Shown: piece after piece, positions 6,446 through 13,052 of the stretch
Layout: every line of letters starts with the position of its first letter
Numbering within the stretch: the first letter of the stretch is position 1
Assembly: GCA_964453265.1 (NCBI GenBank)
Contig: CAYVNU010000023.1
Location: 1 to 19,303, forward strand
Length of the DNA: 19,303 nt
Origin: CAYVNU01 sp964453265
GTDB taxonomy: Bacteria; Patescibacteriota; Doudnabacteria; UBA920
Reading direction: 5' to 3'
Position numbers and translations under genes: made by a program
The notes under the pieces: model-generated
Databases searched by the model: none
The model's input: only the letters and a program-made list of their open reading frames with translations
What the model was told of the DNA's origin: nothing

Positions 6446-8374
6446 ATGTGTGGAATTGTTGGATATATTGGAAATAAACAAGCATTGCCAATCCTGCTTC
6501 AAGGATTGCGCGATTTAGAATATAGAGGTTATGATTCAGCCGGCATAGCCGTTTTAGACAATGGGAAAATAGTTCGGGTAAGGGAAGTTGGCAAAGTGGA
6601 CTTTTTGGCAAAGAAAATCGACCATGTCGTTGCGAGGAGGAGTGCATCCGACGACGAAGCAATCTTGTCCCATGGCAAAAAGATTGCTTCCCCCTTCGCC
6701 AAGGCTTCGGAGGACAGGTCGGGTGTACTCGCAATGACAATGAAAGGCACTATTGGCATTGCCCATACCCGTTGGGCCACGCATGGCGGGGTTACAGAAA
6801 AAAATGCCCATCCCCACATTGTCGGGGAAGGCAAACTGGTGCTTGTTCACAACGGTATAATAGAAAATTACCGGGAAATAAAAAAAGAGCTAAAAAATCA
6901 AAACCAGGAATCGGAAACCGACTCAGAAGTTTTGGGGCAGCTTATTTTTGAAAACTACGAGGGTGATTTAATTAAAGCAGTAAAAAAAGCTTTGTTAAAA
7001 GTCCGAGGGACTTATGGAATTGTGGTTATACACCAAGATCACCCAAACCAGTTGGTTGCCGCCCGTTTGGGGAGCCCGTTGGCGATTGGTATTGGAGACA
7101 AAGAATATTATATTGCGTCCGATGTAACTCCTATGTTGCCTTTTACAAAGCAGGTAACATTTTTAGACGACGGGGAAATTGCGAATATTTCCGAGGCTGG
7201 TTTAAAAATTGTTAATATGCGGGACGAAATTATTAACAAAACAATTACCAAGATAGACTGGGATCAGGAAAAAGCGCAAAAAGGCGGCTTTGAGCATTTT
7301 ATGTTGAAAGAAATTTTTGACCAACCGACTGTTTTTGAAGATGCAATTCGCGGGCGTTTAAATATGGAAGAAGGTACCGCGGTTTTAGGTGGCTTGAATT
7401 TAACTACCCAGCAGATGCATGGCATAAAACGGATTGTAATTATTGCGGAAGGTACGGCCAGGCATGCCGGACTTATTGCTAAATACGCTTTTGAGCGTTT
7501 GGCGAATTTGCCTTGCGAGGTAGATTTTTCTTCTGAATTTCGCTATCGAGATCCTATTGTCGATGAACATACTTTAATTTTTGCAATTTCGCAATCCGGA
7601 GAAACCGTCGATACCCTGCTTGCTTTGCGAGAGGGAAAAAGAAAAGGAGCTATGGTTAGAGGTATTATAAATTCCGTAGGGTCTTCAATTGCCAGGGAAA
7701 CTAAAGCCGGTACTTATATTCATGCCGGGCCTGAACTTTCCGTGGCTTCCACTAAAGCATTTACCAATATGGTGGCAGTTTTGCTTTTGTACGCTTTGCA
7801 GTTTGGTCGCTTAAAACACACTTCTGTTTCCACCGGCCAGCGGCTGCTCAAAGCCTTACTTGAAGTTCCGGAAAAAATGAACGCTATTTTAAGCCGCGCA
7901 GAAGAAATAAAAAAAATTGCGGAGAAATATTTTAATTATAAAAATATGGTGTTTGTCAGCCGCGGCGTGAATTATCCTGTCGCTTTGGAAGGCGCTTTAA
8001 AGCTAAAAGAAATTTCTTATATTCATGCCGAAGGCATGGGAAGCGGAGAAATGAAGCACGGTTCGTTGGCAATTATTTCTCAAGACACTCCGCTGGTAGT
8101 TATAATGACGCAAAATTCCTTATATGATAAAGTAAAAAGTAACGTACAGGAAGCTAAATCCCGCGGAGCAAAAATAATTGCTATAGCTACCGAGGGGGAT
8201 ATGGAAGTTAAAGAAATTGCCGATGATGTTATTTATGTGCCAAAAACTATGGAACTCCTAGAGCCGCTACTTAACACTATTCCTTTACAATTGTTTGCTT
8301 ACTATATGGCAGTTTTATTGGGACGAGACGTCGACCGCCCAAGGAATTTAGCTAAAAGTGTGACGGTTGAGTAG
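6446..8374 (+). CDS. glmS: Glutamine--fructose-6-phosphate aminotransferase (isomerizing), with a 39-residue repeat-encoded insertion
   Basis: GlmS makes glucosamine-6-phosphate from fructose-6-phosphate and glutamine in the cytosol. The glutaminase domain starts MCGIVGYIG, with Cys2 the N-terminal nucleophile after Met removal. It continues with LEYRGYDSAG, HTRWATHG (107-114) and HNGIIEN. Two SIS domains follow, with SQSGETVDTL, STKAF and the conserved C-terminus PRNLAKSVTVE. The 642 aa exceed the 609 of E. coli because residues about 61-99 are encoded by a palindromic repeat (6625-6739). They fall between the helix ending LAKKIDH and the strand GTIGIAHTRW, where E. coli has a short surface loop. 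The frame and all catalytic motifs are intact, so the enzyme is probably active. The gene follows the unknown ORF by 6 nt, and there is no Shine-Dalgarno site. Confidence 0.97.
   Translation: MCGIVGYIGNKQALPILLQGLRDLEYRGYDSAGIAVLDNGKIVRVREVGKVDFLAKKIDHVVARRSASDDEAILSHGKKIASPFAKASEDRSGVLAMTMKGTIGIAHTRWATHGGVTEKNAHPHIVGEGKLVLVHNGIIENYREIKKELKNQNQESETDSEVLGQLIFENYEGDLIKAVKKALLKVRGTYGIVVIHQDHPNQLVAARLGSPLAIGIGDKEYYIASDVTPMLPFTKQVTFLDDGEIANISEAGLKIVNMRDEIINKTITKIDWDQEKAQKGGFEHFMLKEIFDQPTVFEDAIRGRLNMEEGTAVLGGLNLTTQQMHGIKRIVIIAEGTARHAGLIAKYAFERLANLPCEVDFSSEFRYRDPIVDEHTLIFAISQSGETVDTLLALREGKRKGAMVRGIINSVGSSIARETKAGTYIHAGPELSVASTKAFTNMVAVLLLYALQFGRLKHTSVSTGQRLLKALLEVPEKMNAILSRAEEIKKIAEKYFNYKNMVFVSRGVNYPVALEGALKLKEISYIHAEGMGSGEMKHGSLAIISQDTPLVVIMTQNSLYDKVKSNVQEAKSRGAKIIAIATEGDMEVKEIADDVIYVPKTMELLEPLLNTIPLQLFAYYMAVLLGRDVDRPRNLAKSVTVE
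6625..6739 (+). repeat. GTCATTGCGAG-family palindromic element, in frame in glmS
   Basis: The outer arms TGTCGTTGCGAG (6625-6636) and CTCGCAATGACA (6728-6739) pair fully, allowing one G-T. Inside, GAAGCAATCTT (near 6656-6666) pairs perfectly with AAGATTGCTTC (near 6680-6690). The encoded peptide runs VVARRSASDDEAIL to VLAMT. The same family occurs at 9253-9328. Confidence 0.85.
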
Positions 8375-8403
8375 CTCAGGATTATAAAATGTTTAAATGT
8401 TAA

Positions 8404-8425
8404 TATGATAAAATGATCCTTTATG
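8404..8425 (+). promoter_or_regulatory. Extended -10 promoter of tdh, near-leaderless
   Basis: TGATAAAAT (8406-8414) is an extended -10 element, and the tdh ATG (8423) begins 8 nt after it. Transcription would start at or within a few bases of the ATG. It lies in the 48-nt gap after glmS, where no terminator is seen, so read-through from glmS is also possible. Confidence 0.55.
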
Positions 8426-9751
8426 AAAGCACTTGTATTCGATAAATCTAAATATGATTGGGAAACATCTAAGGGTTTTGAGCTCGTGGATATTCCTGAG
8501 CCGGTTTTGGGCGAGGGTGATGAAGATAAAATAATTTTAAAAGTGTATTATGCCGGAGTTTGCGGGACAGACAGGGGTATTTGGAATAGGCAGGCATTTA
8601 AAGATGCGATTTTAAATAGTATAGATGCGGAGCGCAACCTCTCCCCGGCCCTCTCCTCAGAAGGAGAGGGAGGTTCCGCGCCAATTCCAGGCAAATCTGC
8701 GGAGCTTTCTCCCCTTATGAGGGGAGATGTCGATTTATCGACAGAGGGGTTGCAGAAAACCTACCGCATTATCGGTCACGAGTTTTTTGGCGAAGTCATA
8801 AAAGTAGGGTCTAAGGTTCAAGATATAGTAGTCGGCGATATGGTAGCCTGCGAGTCTCACGTGGTTTGTAATAAATGTTTTCAGTGTTTAAACGGACAAA
8901 AAAATGTTTGTACTAACGAAAAGATTTTAGGGATTAGCGTAGACGGTGGCTTTGCGGAATTTGCCAAAGTGCCCGCACAGGTGGCTTGGAAAGTAGATGT
9001 AAATAAAATTCGTCCCGAAGTGGCTGTTCTTCATGAACCTTTTGGCAATGCTGTACATGCCGCATCGAAAACTGATTTAAAAGGCAAAACCGTGGCTATT
9101 TTTGGCCTTGGCCCTATTGCTTCTTTTTTGGTGTTAATAGCTAGGGGACTTGGGGCTAAAACTATTATTGGCGTAGAGCCAAATGACAAGGGTTTGGAAA
9201 TGGGTAAAGCATTGGGCGTAGATGTGTTAATCCCTTTAAAAAAACAAAAGTCTGTCATTGCGAGTGCATCCGAAGCAATCTTATCCAACAAGGGGATTGC
9301 CACGTCGGATGCACTTCTCGCAATGACAAAACAATACATGCATAATCAAGAAGTGGTTGATGAAATTATGAAACTAACTAATGGACTTGGGGTAGATGTT
9401 AGTTTTGAAATGGCCGGGTTTAACGACTCGGTAAATAACGCCATTGCTTCAGTTAGACGCGGCGGCGATGTAATTTTGTTTGGTTTAAAAACCGGTGACT
9501 TTGTATTTGAAGATTACAATAAGTTAATAATGAAAGGCATTACCATGCATTGCGTGGCAGGTAGGCAAATTTGGGGAACTTGGGAAATTACCAAAAAACT
9601 TTTTGAAGACAAACAAAATCAAGTTGCGGAGAAATTATTCTCTGTACTTTTAAACGGCGGCCACGGCACAATTTTACCAATCGCGGAATACACTAAAGAA
9701 AAGTTTGAAAAAATGATGCAAGAACATCCTAAATTTTTAATTAAGTTTTAA
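8423..9751 (+). CDS. tdh: Zinc-dependent threonine 3-dehydrogenase-like MDR enzyme, with two repeat-encoded insertions
   Basis: Threonine dehydrogenase oxidises L-threonine to 2-amino-3-ketobutyrate, the substrate of Kbl encoded just downstream. Visible motifs are catalytic-zinc Cys47 in CGTD and H119-E120 in GHE, structural-zinc cysteines 149, 152, 155 and 163, the Tdh-type EPFGNAVH (205-212), the NAD-binding GLGPIA (228-233) and GRQIWGTW (380-387), which matches GREMFETW of E. coli Tdh. The length of 442 aa, against about 341, is largely explained by two insertions: about residues 71-111 before GHE, and about 278-302 in the NAD domain. His43 of E. coli Tdh (CGTDVH) is replaced by Gly52 (CGTDRG), so a different substrate within the MDR superfamily remains possible. 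Context favours threonine catabolism. Confidence 0.85.
   Translation: MKALVFDKSKYDWETSKGFELVDIPEPVLGEGDEDKIILKVYYAGVCGTDRGIWNRQAFKDAILNSIDAERNLSPALSSEGEGGSAPIPGKSAELSPLMRGDVDLSTEGLQKTYRIIGHEFFGEVIKVGSKVQDIVVGDMVACESHVVCNKCFQCLNGQKNVCTNEKILGISVDGGFAEFAKVPAQVAWKVDVNKIRPEVAVLHEPFGNAVHAASKTDLKGKTVAIFGLGPIASFLVLIARGLGAKTIIGVEPNDKGLEMGKALGVDVLIPLKKQKSVIASASEAILSNKGIATSDALLAMTKQYMHNQEVVDEIMKLTNGLGVDVSFEMAGFNDSVNNAIASVRRGGDVILFGLKTGDFVFEDYNKLIMKGITMHCVAGRQIWGTWEITKKLFEDKQNQVAEKLFSVLLNGGHGTILPIAEYTKEKFEKMMQEHPKFLIKF
8634..8753 (+). repeat. Compound palindromic element (GGAGATGTC family), in frame in tdh
   Basis: The outer arms GCAACCTCTC (8634-8643) and GAGGGGTTGC (8744-8753) pair with one wobble. 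They enclose three hairpins: CCCTCTCCT/AGGAGAGGG (8649-8670), TCTCCCCT/AGGGGAGA (8708-8727) and TGTCGAT/ATCGACA (8728-8743). The total is 120 bp, exactly 40 codons. It encodes a low-complexity peptide containing LSSEGEGG and SPLMRGDVDLSTEG. A degenerate relative lies at 4701-4756. Confidence 0.85.
9253..9328 (+). repeat. GTCATTGCGAG-family palindromic element, second insertion in tdh
   Basis: The outer arms TGTCATTGCGAG (9253-9264) and CTCGCAATGACA (9317-9328) are perfectly complementary. Next inward, GTGCATCCGA (from 9265) pairs with TCGGATGCAC (from 9305). It encodes SVIASASEAILSN to ALLAMT, in the same reading frame relative to the arms as the glmS copy. Confidence 0.88.
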
Positions 9752-9754
9752 TTT

Positions 9755-10099
9755 ATGGAAAATGATCCAATGCGCGACATGCATGACAAAAGAGATTTTT
9801 TTCAGCCTTTAGAGTTAAGGCACAACGGTAAGGGTATTTTAATTTTTCCAAAAGAAACTGTAATTGCCTTGTTGGTAGAGGTGTTTGGTGAATTAAAAAT
9901 AGACAATAAAATTACAAAAAAAATTTTTGAAAGTATAGGCGAGAATTTATATCAAGGTGGTGGCCAAAAACCCCAATTATTTTACTGGCTAAAATCTTTA
10001 AGAGAGTTGTTAGAACAAACTCAATTAGACGAAAAAACAAGAACGGAATTAGTAGTAAATTTTAAGAATTTAATTGAAGAATTAAAAAGAGTTAAATAG
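9755..10099 (+). CDS. Unknown 114-aa protein between tdh and kbl
   Basis: I do not recognise this protein. It is charged, with no signal peptide or membrane segment. A short beta-like segment (GILIFPKE 28-35) is followed by a mostly helical remainder, including an amphipathic C-terminal region (about 80-114). GGGQK (68-72) looks like a loop. It begins 3 nt after the tdh stop and ends 1 nt before kbl, so the three are almost surely translated from one message. The tight placement suggests a role linked to threonine breakdown, such as a partner or regulator, but nothing in the sequence shows this. No Shine-Dalgarno site is present, and coupling to tdh is likely. Confidence 0.8.
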   Translation: MENDPMRDMHDKRDFFQPLELRHNGKGILIFPKETVIALLVEVFGELKIDNKITKKIFESIGENLYQGGGQKPQLFYWLKSLRELLEQTQLDEKTRTELVVNFKNLIEELKRVK

Positions 10100-10100
10100 T

Positions 10101-11360
10101 ATGTATACTAATTATCAACAACAATTTCAAGCAGAGTTAGATGAAATAAAAGATAGTGGAATGTGGAAAGATGTGGGGGTTATAGAGGGGAAGCAGGGAG
10201 CTGAAATATTGATCAAGAATGACAAGATTGACATGAATAAGGGAACAAAAAGGCTTTTGAATTTCTGCGCCAACAACTACCTTGGCCTTGCTTCATCGGA
10301 AGAACTTGCAACCGCAGCTATTGATGGAATAAACAAATACGGCTTTGGTGAGGCTAGTGTGCGTTTTATAGTTGGTACATCTACCATACACAAAGATTTA
10401 GAAAGCGAAATTTGTAAATTTTTTGGTACGGAAGACGCTATTACTTATAGTTCTTGTTTTGACGCTAACACCGGACTTTTTGAAACTATTTTAAAAGAGG
10501 GTGATGCTATATTTTCCGATGAATTAAATCATGCAAGTATAATCGACGGCGTTCGTTTATGCAAGGCTGAAAGGTTTAGGTTTAAGAATAGCGATATGGA
10601 GGATTTGGAGAGTAAATTAAAAGAATTTAGTTCAAGATCATCACCCCCTCCTAACCTCCCCCCTCAAGGGGGAGGAACCAGGACACCCAGAATGCTAATT
10701 GCTACCGATGGTGTGTTTAGCATGGACGGTATAACTGCCAAGATTTCCGAAATTTGCGATTTAGCAGAAAAATATGGAGCTATGGTCATGGTAGACGACT
10801 CGCATGCTAGTGGCGTACTAGGTGCTCACGGCAGGGGTAGTGTGGAGGGTTTAATGGACCGTATAGATATACTCACTTCTACTTTTGGAAAAGCTATGGG
10901 TGGGGCAGGCGGCGGCTTTACCGCGGGTAGGAAAGAAATTATTCAGGTGCTTCATCAGCGCAGTCGCACAACTCTGTTTAGTAATAGTTTAACACCGGCT
11001 ATAGCCAATGCGGCTTTGTATGTTTTGCAAAATTATGATAGTAAATTTGATGGTTATAGAAAACAGTTAATGGACAACACTGTCTATTTCAGGACAGCGA
11101 TGGAGAAGCTTGGGTTTACTTTGGGTGGTGATGGCAAGCATTCTATAACTCCTGTTATGCTTATGGAAGAAAAAGTTGCTTCAGATATGGCGAAAGCGCT
11201 TTTCCAAAAAGGAATTTATGTTCGCGGGTTTACTTACCCAGTTGTGCCAAAAGGAAAAGCTAGAATACGCGTACAAATTTCCGCCGCACATACTAAAGAG
11301 CAAATGGACAAGGCAGTAGAGGCGTTTAAAGAGGTGGGAAAAGAAATGGGGATTATTTAA
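10101..11360 (+). CDS. kbl: Glycine C-acetyltransferase (2-amino-3-ketobutyrate CoA ligase), with a short repeat-encoded insertion
   Basis: Kbl is a PLP enzyme of the alpha-oxoamine synthase family. It cleaves 2-amino-3-ketobutyrate with CoA to glycine and acetyl-CoA. The sequence follows E. coli Kbl closely: NFCANNYLGLA (54-64), YSSCFDAN (116-123), LNHASIIDGVRLCKA (142-156), DGVFSMDG (203-210), VDDSH (231-235), FGKAMGG with the PLP lysine at K264, RSRTTLFSNSL, and YPVVPKGKARIR near the C-terminus. It has 419 aa against about 398 in E. coli. The extra residues are mostly at about 177-197 (SSRSSPPPNLPPQGGG), just before LIATDG, and come from a palindromic repeat at 10651-10683. Together with Tdh it would complete the two-step threonine-to-glycine route. 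Confidence 0.96.
   Translation: MYTNYQQQFQAELDEIKDSGMWKDVGVIEGKQGAEILIKNDKIDMNKGTKRLLNFCANNYLGLASSEELATAAIDGINKYGFGEASVRFIVGTSTIHKDLESEICKFFGTEDAITYSSCFDANTGLFETILKEGDAIFSDELNHASIIDGVRLCKAERFRFKNSDMEDLESKLKEFSSRSSPPPNLPPQGGGTRTPRMLIATDGVFSMDGITAKISEICDLAEKYGAMVMVDDSHASGVLGAHGRGSVEGLMDRIDILTSTFGKAMGGAGGGFTAGRKEIIQVLHQRSRTTLFSNSLTPAIANAALYVLQNYDSKFDGYRKQLMDNTVYFRTAMEKLGFTLGGDGKHSITPVMLMEEKVASDMAKALFQKGIYVRGFTYPVVPKGKARIRVQISAAHTKEQMDKAVEAFKEVGKEMGII
10651..10683 (+). repeat. Short CCTCCCCC/GGGGGAGG palindrome, in frame in kbl
   Basis: CCTCCCCC (10656-10663) and GGGGGAGG (10669-10676) form a perfect 8-bp stem. The flanks CCTAA and AACCAGG extend the symmetry imperfectly. The segment encodes the Pro/Gly-rich peptide PPPNLPPQGGG, absent from E. 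coli Kbl at this position. It may be a short relative of the tdh element at 8634-8753, but that link is uncertain. Confidence 0.7.
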
Positions 11361-11361
11361 T

Positions 11362-12381
11362 ATGAAAAAAATTATGTCCCGCGGAGCGGGATCCCGCTCC
11401 GCGGGAAAAAATATTGTAATAATTGGGGGAGGAACCGGGACTTCAAATTTATTAGCTGGATTTAAAGGTCTTTTCGCGAATGTTTCGGTAGTAAATTGTA
11501 CTTCAGACAATGGCGCTTCAACTGGAATTTTAAGGGATGACTTAGACATTTTACCGGTTGGTGATATTCGAAAATGTTTGCTTGCGGCTTCTGATATGCC
11601 TGAATTTTATAAGCAAGTTTTATCGTATCGTTTTGAAAAAGGTCATTTAAAAGGTTTTGCAGTAGGAAATGTGGTTTTGGCCGCAGCCATGCTTTTAGAA
11701 AAAAATCCTAATGTTGCTATAAGTAAAATTTCCGGACCTTGGAAGGTTAAAAATAAAATTATTCCGGTTAGCCAGAAAGCAACAACTTTAGCGGCTATTA
11801 TGTCAAACGGGAGAAAAATAATATCTGAACATAAAATAGATGAATATTTATTAAATGGCAAAGGCAAAGTAAAAAAAATAATGCTCGTAAAACCAGTTGC
11901 GCCAAACCCAGAGGCGGTTAAAGCTATTTTAAATGCCAATGTCTTATGTATAGGTCCGGGCGATTTGTATACCAGTGTTCTTCCAAATTTTTTGGTAAAA
12001 GGAATTACTCAAGCTGTTTTAAAATCAAGTGCAAAAAAAGTTTTTGTTGCAAATATATTCAATAAACCAGGGCATACGGACAGGTATTCCGTAGAAGATT
12101 ATTTAAATGTTTTTGAGAAATATTTAGGGAAAAAAAATATTTTTGATTTTGTTATAGAAAATATTGAAAAGCCTTCAAAAAAAATTTCTTCTGTACATGC
12201 AAAAATCGGAGCTGATTTGGTACGAGGCTACCGGTTAGAAGCTTTAAAAACCAAAATCAAAGTGATTTCCAAAAAATTACTGTCAAACAAAATACAAATT
12301 CATAGCAAAGCCGATACGGTATTTAGGAGTGTTGTTTTGCATGACTCAAAGAAATTAGCTAAAATAATTTTTGAAATATGA
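11362..12381 (+). CDS. CofD/YvcK-family protein (gluconeogenesis-factor-like)
   Basis: The 339-aa protein has the Rossmann-type nucleotide motif IVIIGGGTGTS (18-28), then SDNGASTGILRDD (48-60), PVGDIRKCL (65-73), GNVVLAAA (102-109) and IGPGDLYTSVLPNFL (197-211). All are diagnostic of the CofD/YvcK family. YvcK proteins bind UDP-sugars and influence central carbon and cell-envelope metabolism; CofD proper makes F420. YvcK is the better fit, as no F420 genes are nearby. The N-terminus carries extra residues about 5-15 from a perfect 30-bp palindrome, and YvcK proteins usually go straight from MKK to the glycine motif. The gene starts 1 nt after kbl and overlaps the next gene by ATGA. Confidence 0.9.
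   Translation: MKKIMSRGAGSRSAGKNIVIIGGGTGTSNLLAGFKGLFANVSVVNCTSDNGASTGILRDDLDILPVGDIRKCLLAASDMPEFYKQVLSYRFEKGHLKGFAVGNVVLAAAMLLEKNPNVAISKISGPWKVKNKIIPVSQKATTLAAIMSNGRKIISEHKIDEYLLNGKGKVKKIMLVKPVAPNPEAVKAILNANVLCIGPGDLYTSVLPNFLVKGITQAVLKSSAKKVFVANIFNKPGHTDRYSVEDYLNVFEKYLGKKNIFDFVIENIEKPSKKISSVHAKIGADLVRGYRLEALKTKIKVISKKLLSNKIQIHSKADTVFRSVVLHDSKKLAKIIFEI
11377..11406 (+). repeat. Perfect 30-bp GC palindrome at the start of the cofD-like gene
   Basis: TCCCGCGGAGCGGGA (11377-11391) is followed at once by its exact reverse complement (11392-11406). Every base pairs, with BamHI-site symmetry (GGATCC) at the centre. It encodes residues 6-15, SRGAGSRSAG, beginning 15 nt after the start codon. Its GC content contrasts with the A-rich flanks. 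Confidence 0.95.
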
Positions 12382-12710
12382 TTAAAATTAAAAAGCAGGT
12401 TAAAGCTTTAAAAGCTTTAAAGTTTGAGTTAAAAGATGGTAATAAAACTGTTGGCAGAGTGTTTTTGTATATTATTACAAACGACTTACATAAAAAGCCT
12501 TATGGTTATATTGAAGACTTATTTGTGGACGAAAGCTTGCGTGGACAGGGTTATGGTAAAAAACTTTTACAAATGGTTATTTCGGAAGCAAAAAAAAGAA
12601 AGCTATATAAATTAGTTGGAACCAGTCGTACTAGTCGAACCAATGTTCACACCTTTTATGAAAAGCATGGGTTTAAAAAGTATGGGTTGGAGTTTAGAAT
12701 TAATTTTTAA
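12378..12710 (+). CDS. Small GNAT-family N-acetyltransferase
   Basis: The 110-aa GNAT has the acetyl-CoA-binding loop RGQGYGKKLL (about 54-63), preceded by the strand YIEDLFVDE (43-51) and followed by FYEKHGFKKYGLEF near the C-terminus. The layout GxIEDLFVD...RGxGxGKxLL...LYKLV...FYEKHGF is reminiscent of eukaryotic GNA1 (glucosamine-6-phosphate acetyltransferase). A UDP-GlcNAc-pyrophosphorylase-like gene lies two genes downstream. Many unrelated GNATs share the same motifs, so the substrate assignment is only a hypothesis. The ATG overlaps the TGA of the cofD-like gene, indicating translational coupling. Confidence 0.88.
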   Translation: MIKIKKQVKALKALKFELKDGNKTVGRVFLYIITNDLHKKPYGYIEDLFVDESLRGQGYGKKLLQMVISEAKKRKLYKLVGTSRTSRTNVHTFYEKHGFKKYGLEFRINF

Positions 12711-12714
12711 AATT

Positions 12715-13050
12715 ATGGATAAAAAAATAAGACTCGTTGATTCTTATTCCGAGCCGGAAATACGGGCACAAGAAGCTGGGGCAAAATTTGATTTACTCTC
12801 CAGAGAAGTTGGGAAATTAATTAAAAAAGTTGATTCGCTTAATATACAGATAGCACTTAAACAAGACACGCCTGATCTGATTCAAAAAGTTTTGGCTATG
12901 AAAGCTAAACTGATTGAGTTAGAGGCTTTGATTGAACAAAAAACATCGGAACTTAGAGGGTTACTGGTAATAATGGATAGAGCGACGGATGACCATTCCT
13001 TTCAGCAAGATATTCTAACAGGGTATAGGCATAAAGGTAAGCCTAGTTAA
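12715..13050 (+). CDS. Unknown 111-aa coiled-coil protein
   Basis: I chose the ATG at 12715 (MDKKIRLVDS). It lies 4 nt after the GNAT stop, while the longer frame from 12616 would overlap the GNAT gene. The protein is mostly helical, with heptad-like hydrophobic spacing from about residue 20 to 85 (FDLLSREVGKLIKKV; LAMKAKLIELEALIEQKTSEL). No signal peptide, membrane helix or known motif is visible. It sits between the GNAT and the GlmU-like gene, with a 2-nt gap to the latter, so it belongs to the same transcript. The function is unknown. Confidence 0.75.
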   Translation: MDKKIRLVDSYSEPEIRAQEAGAKFDLLSREVGKLIKKVDSLNIQIALKQDTPDLIQKVLAMKAKLIELEALIEQKTSELRGLLVIMDRATDDHSFQQDILTGYRHKGKPS

Positions 13051-13052
13051 AT

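Noticed and set aside
6444..6850. Three overlapping open frames on the minus strand within glmS
   Set aside because: They are open largely because of the palindromic repeat and the codon bias of glmS. They lack start signals, and the plus-strand gene is unambiguous.
12378..12381. Recoding of TGA (Gly or Trp), as in some CPR lineages
   Set aside because: TGA acts as a genuine stop for the cofD-like gene in an ATGA overlap, and the recognised enzymes contain no internal TGA.
12400..12422. Tandem TTAAAGCTTTAA palindrome at the start of the GNAT gene
   Set aside because: It is explained by the codons of a repeated Lys-Ala-Leu peptide, is AT-rich, and matches none of the other repeats.
12616..12714. 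Upstream in-frame start for the coiled-coil protein
   Set aside because: It would overlap the 3' end of the GNAT gene by 95 nt, and the residues look like an off-frame reading. The ATG at 12715, 4 nt after the GNAT stop, fits better.
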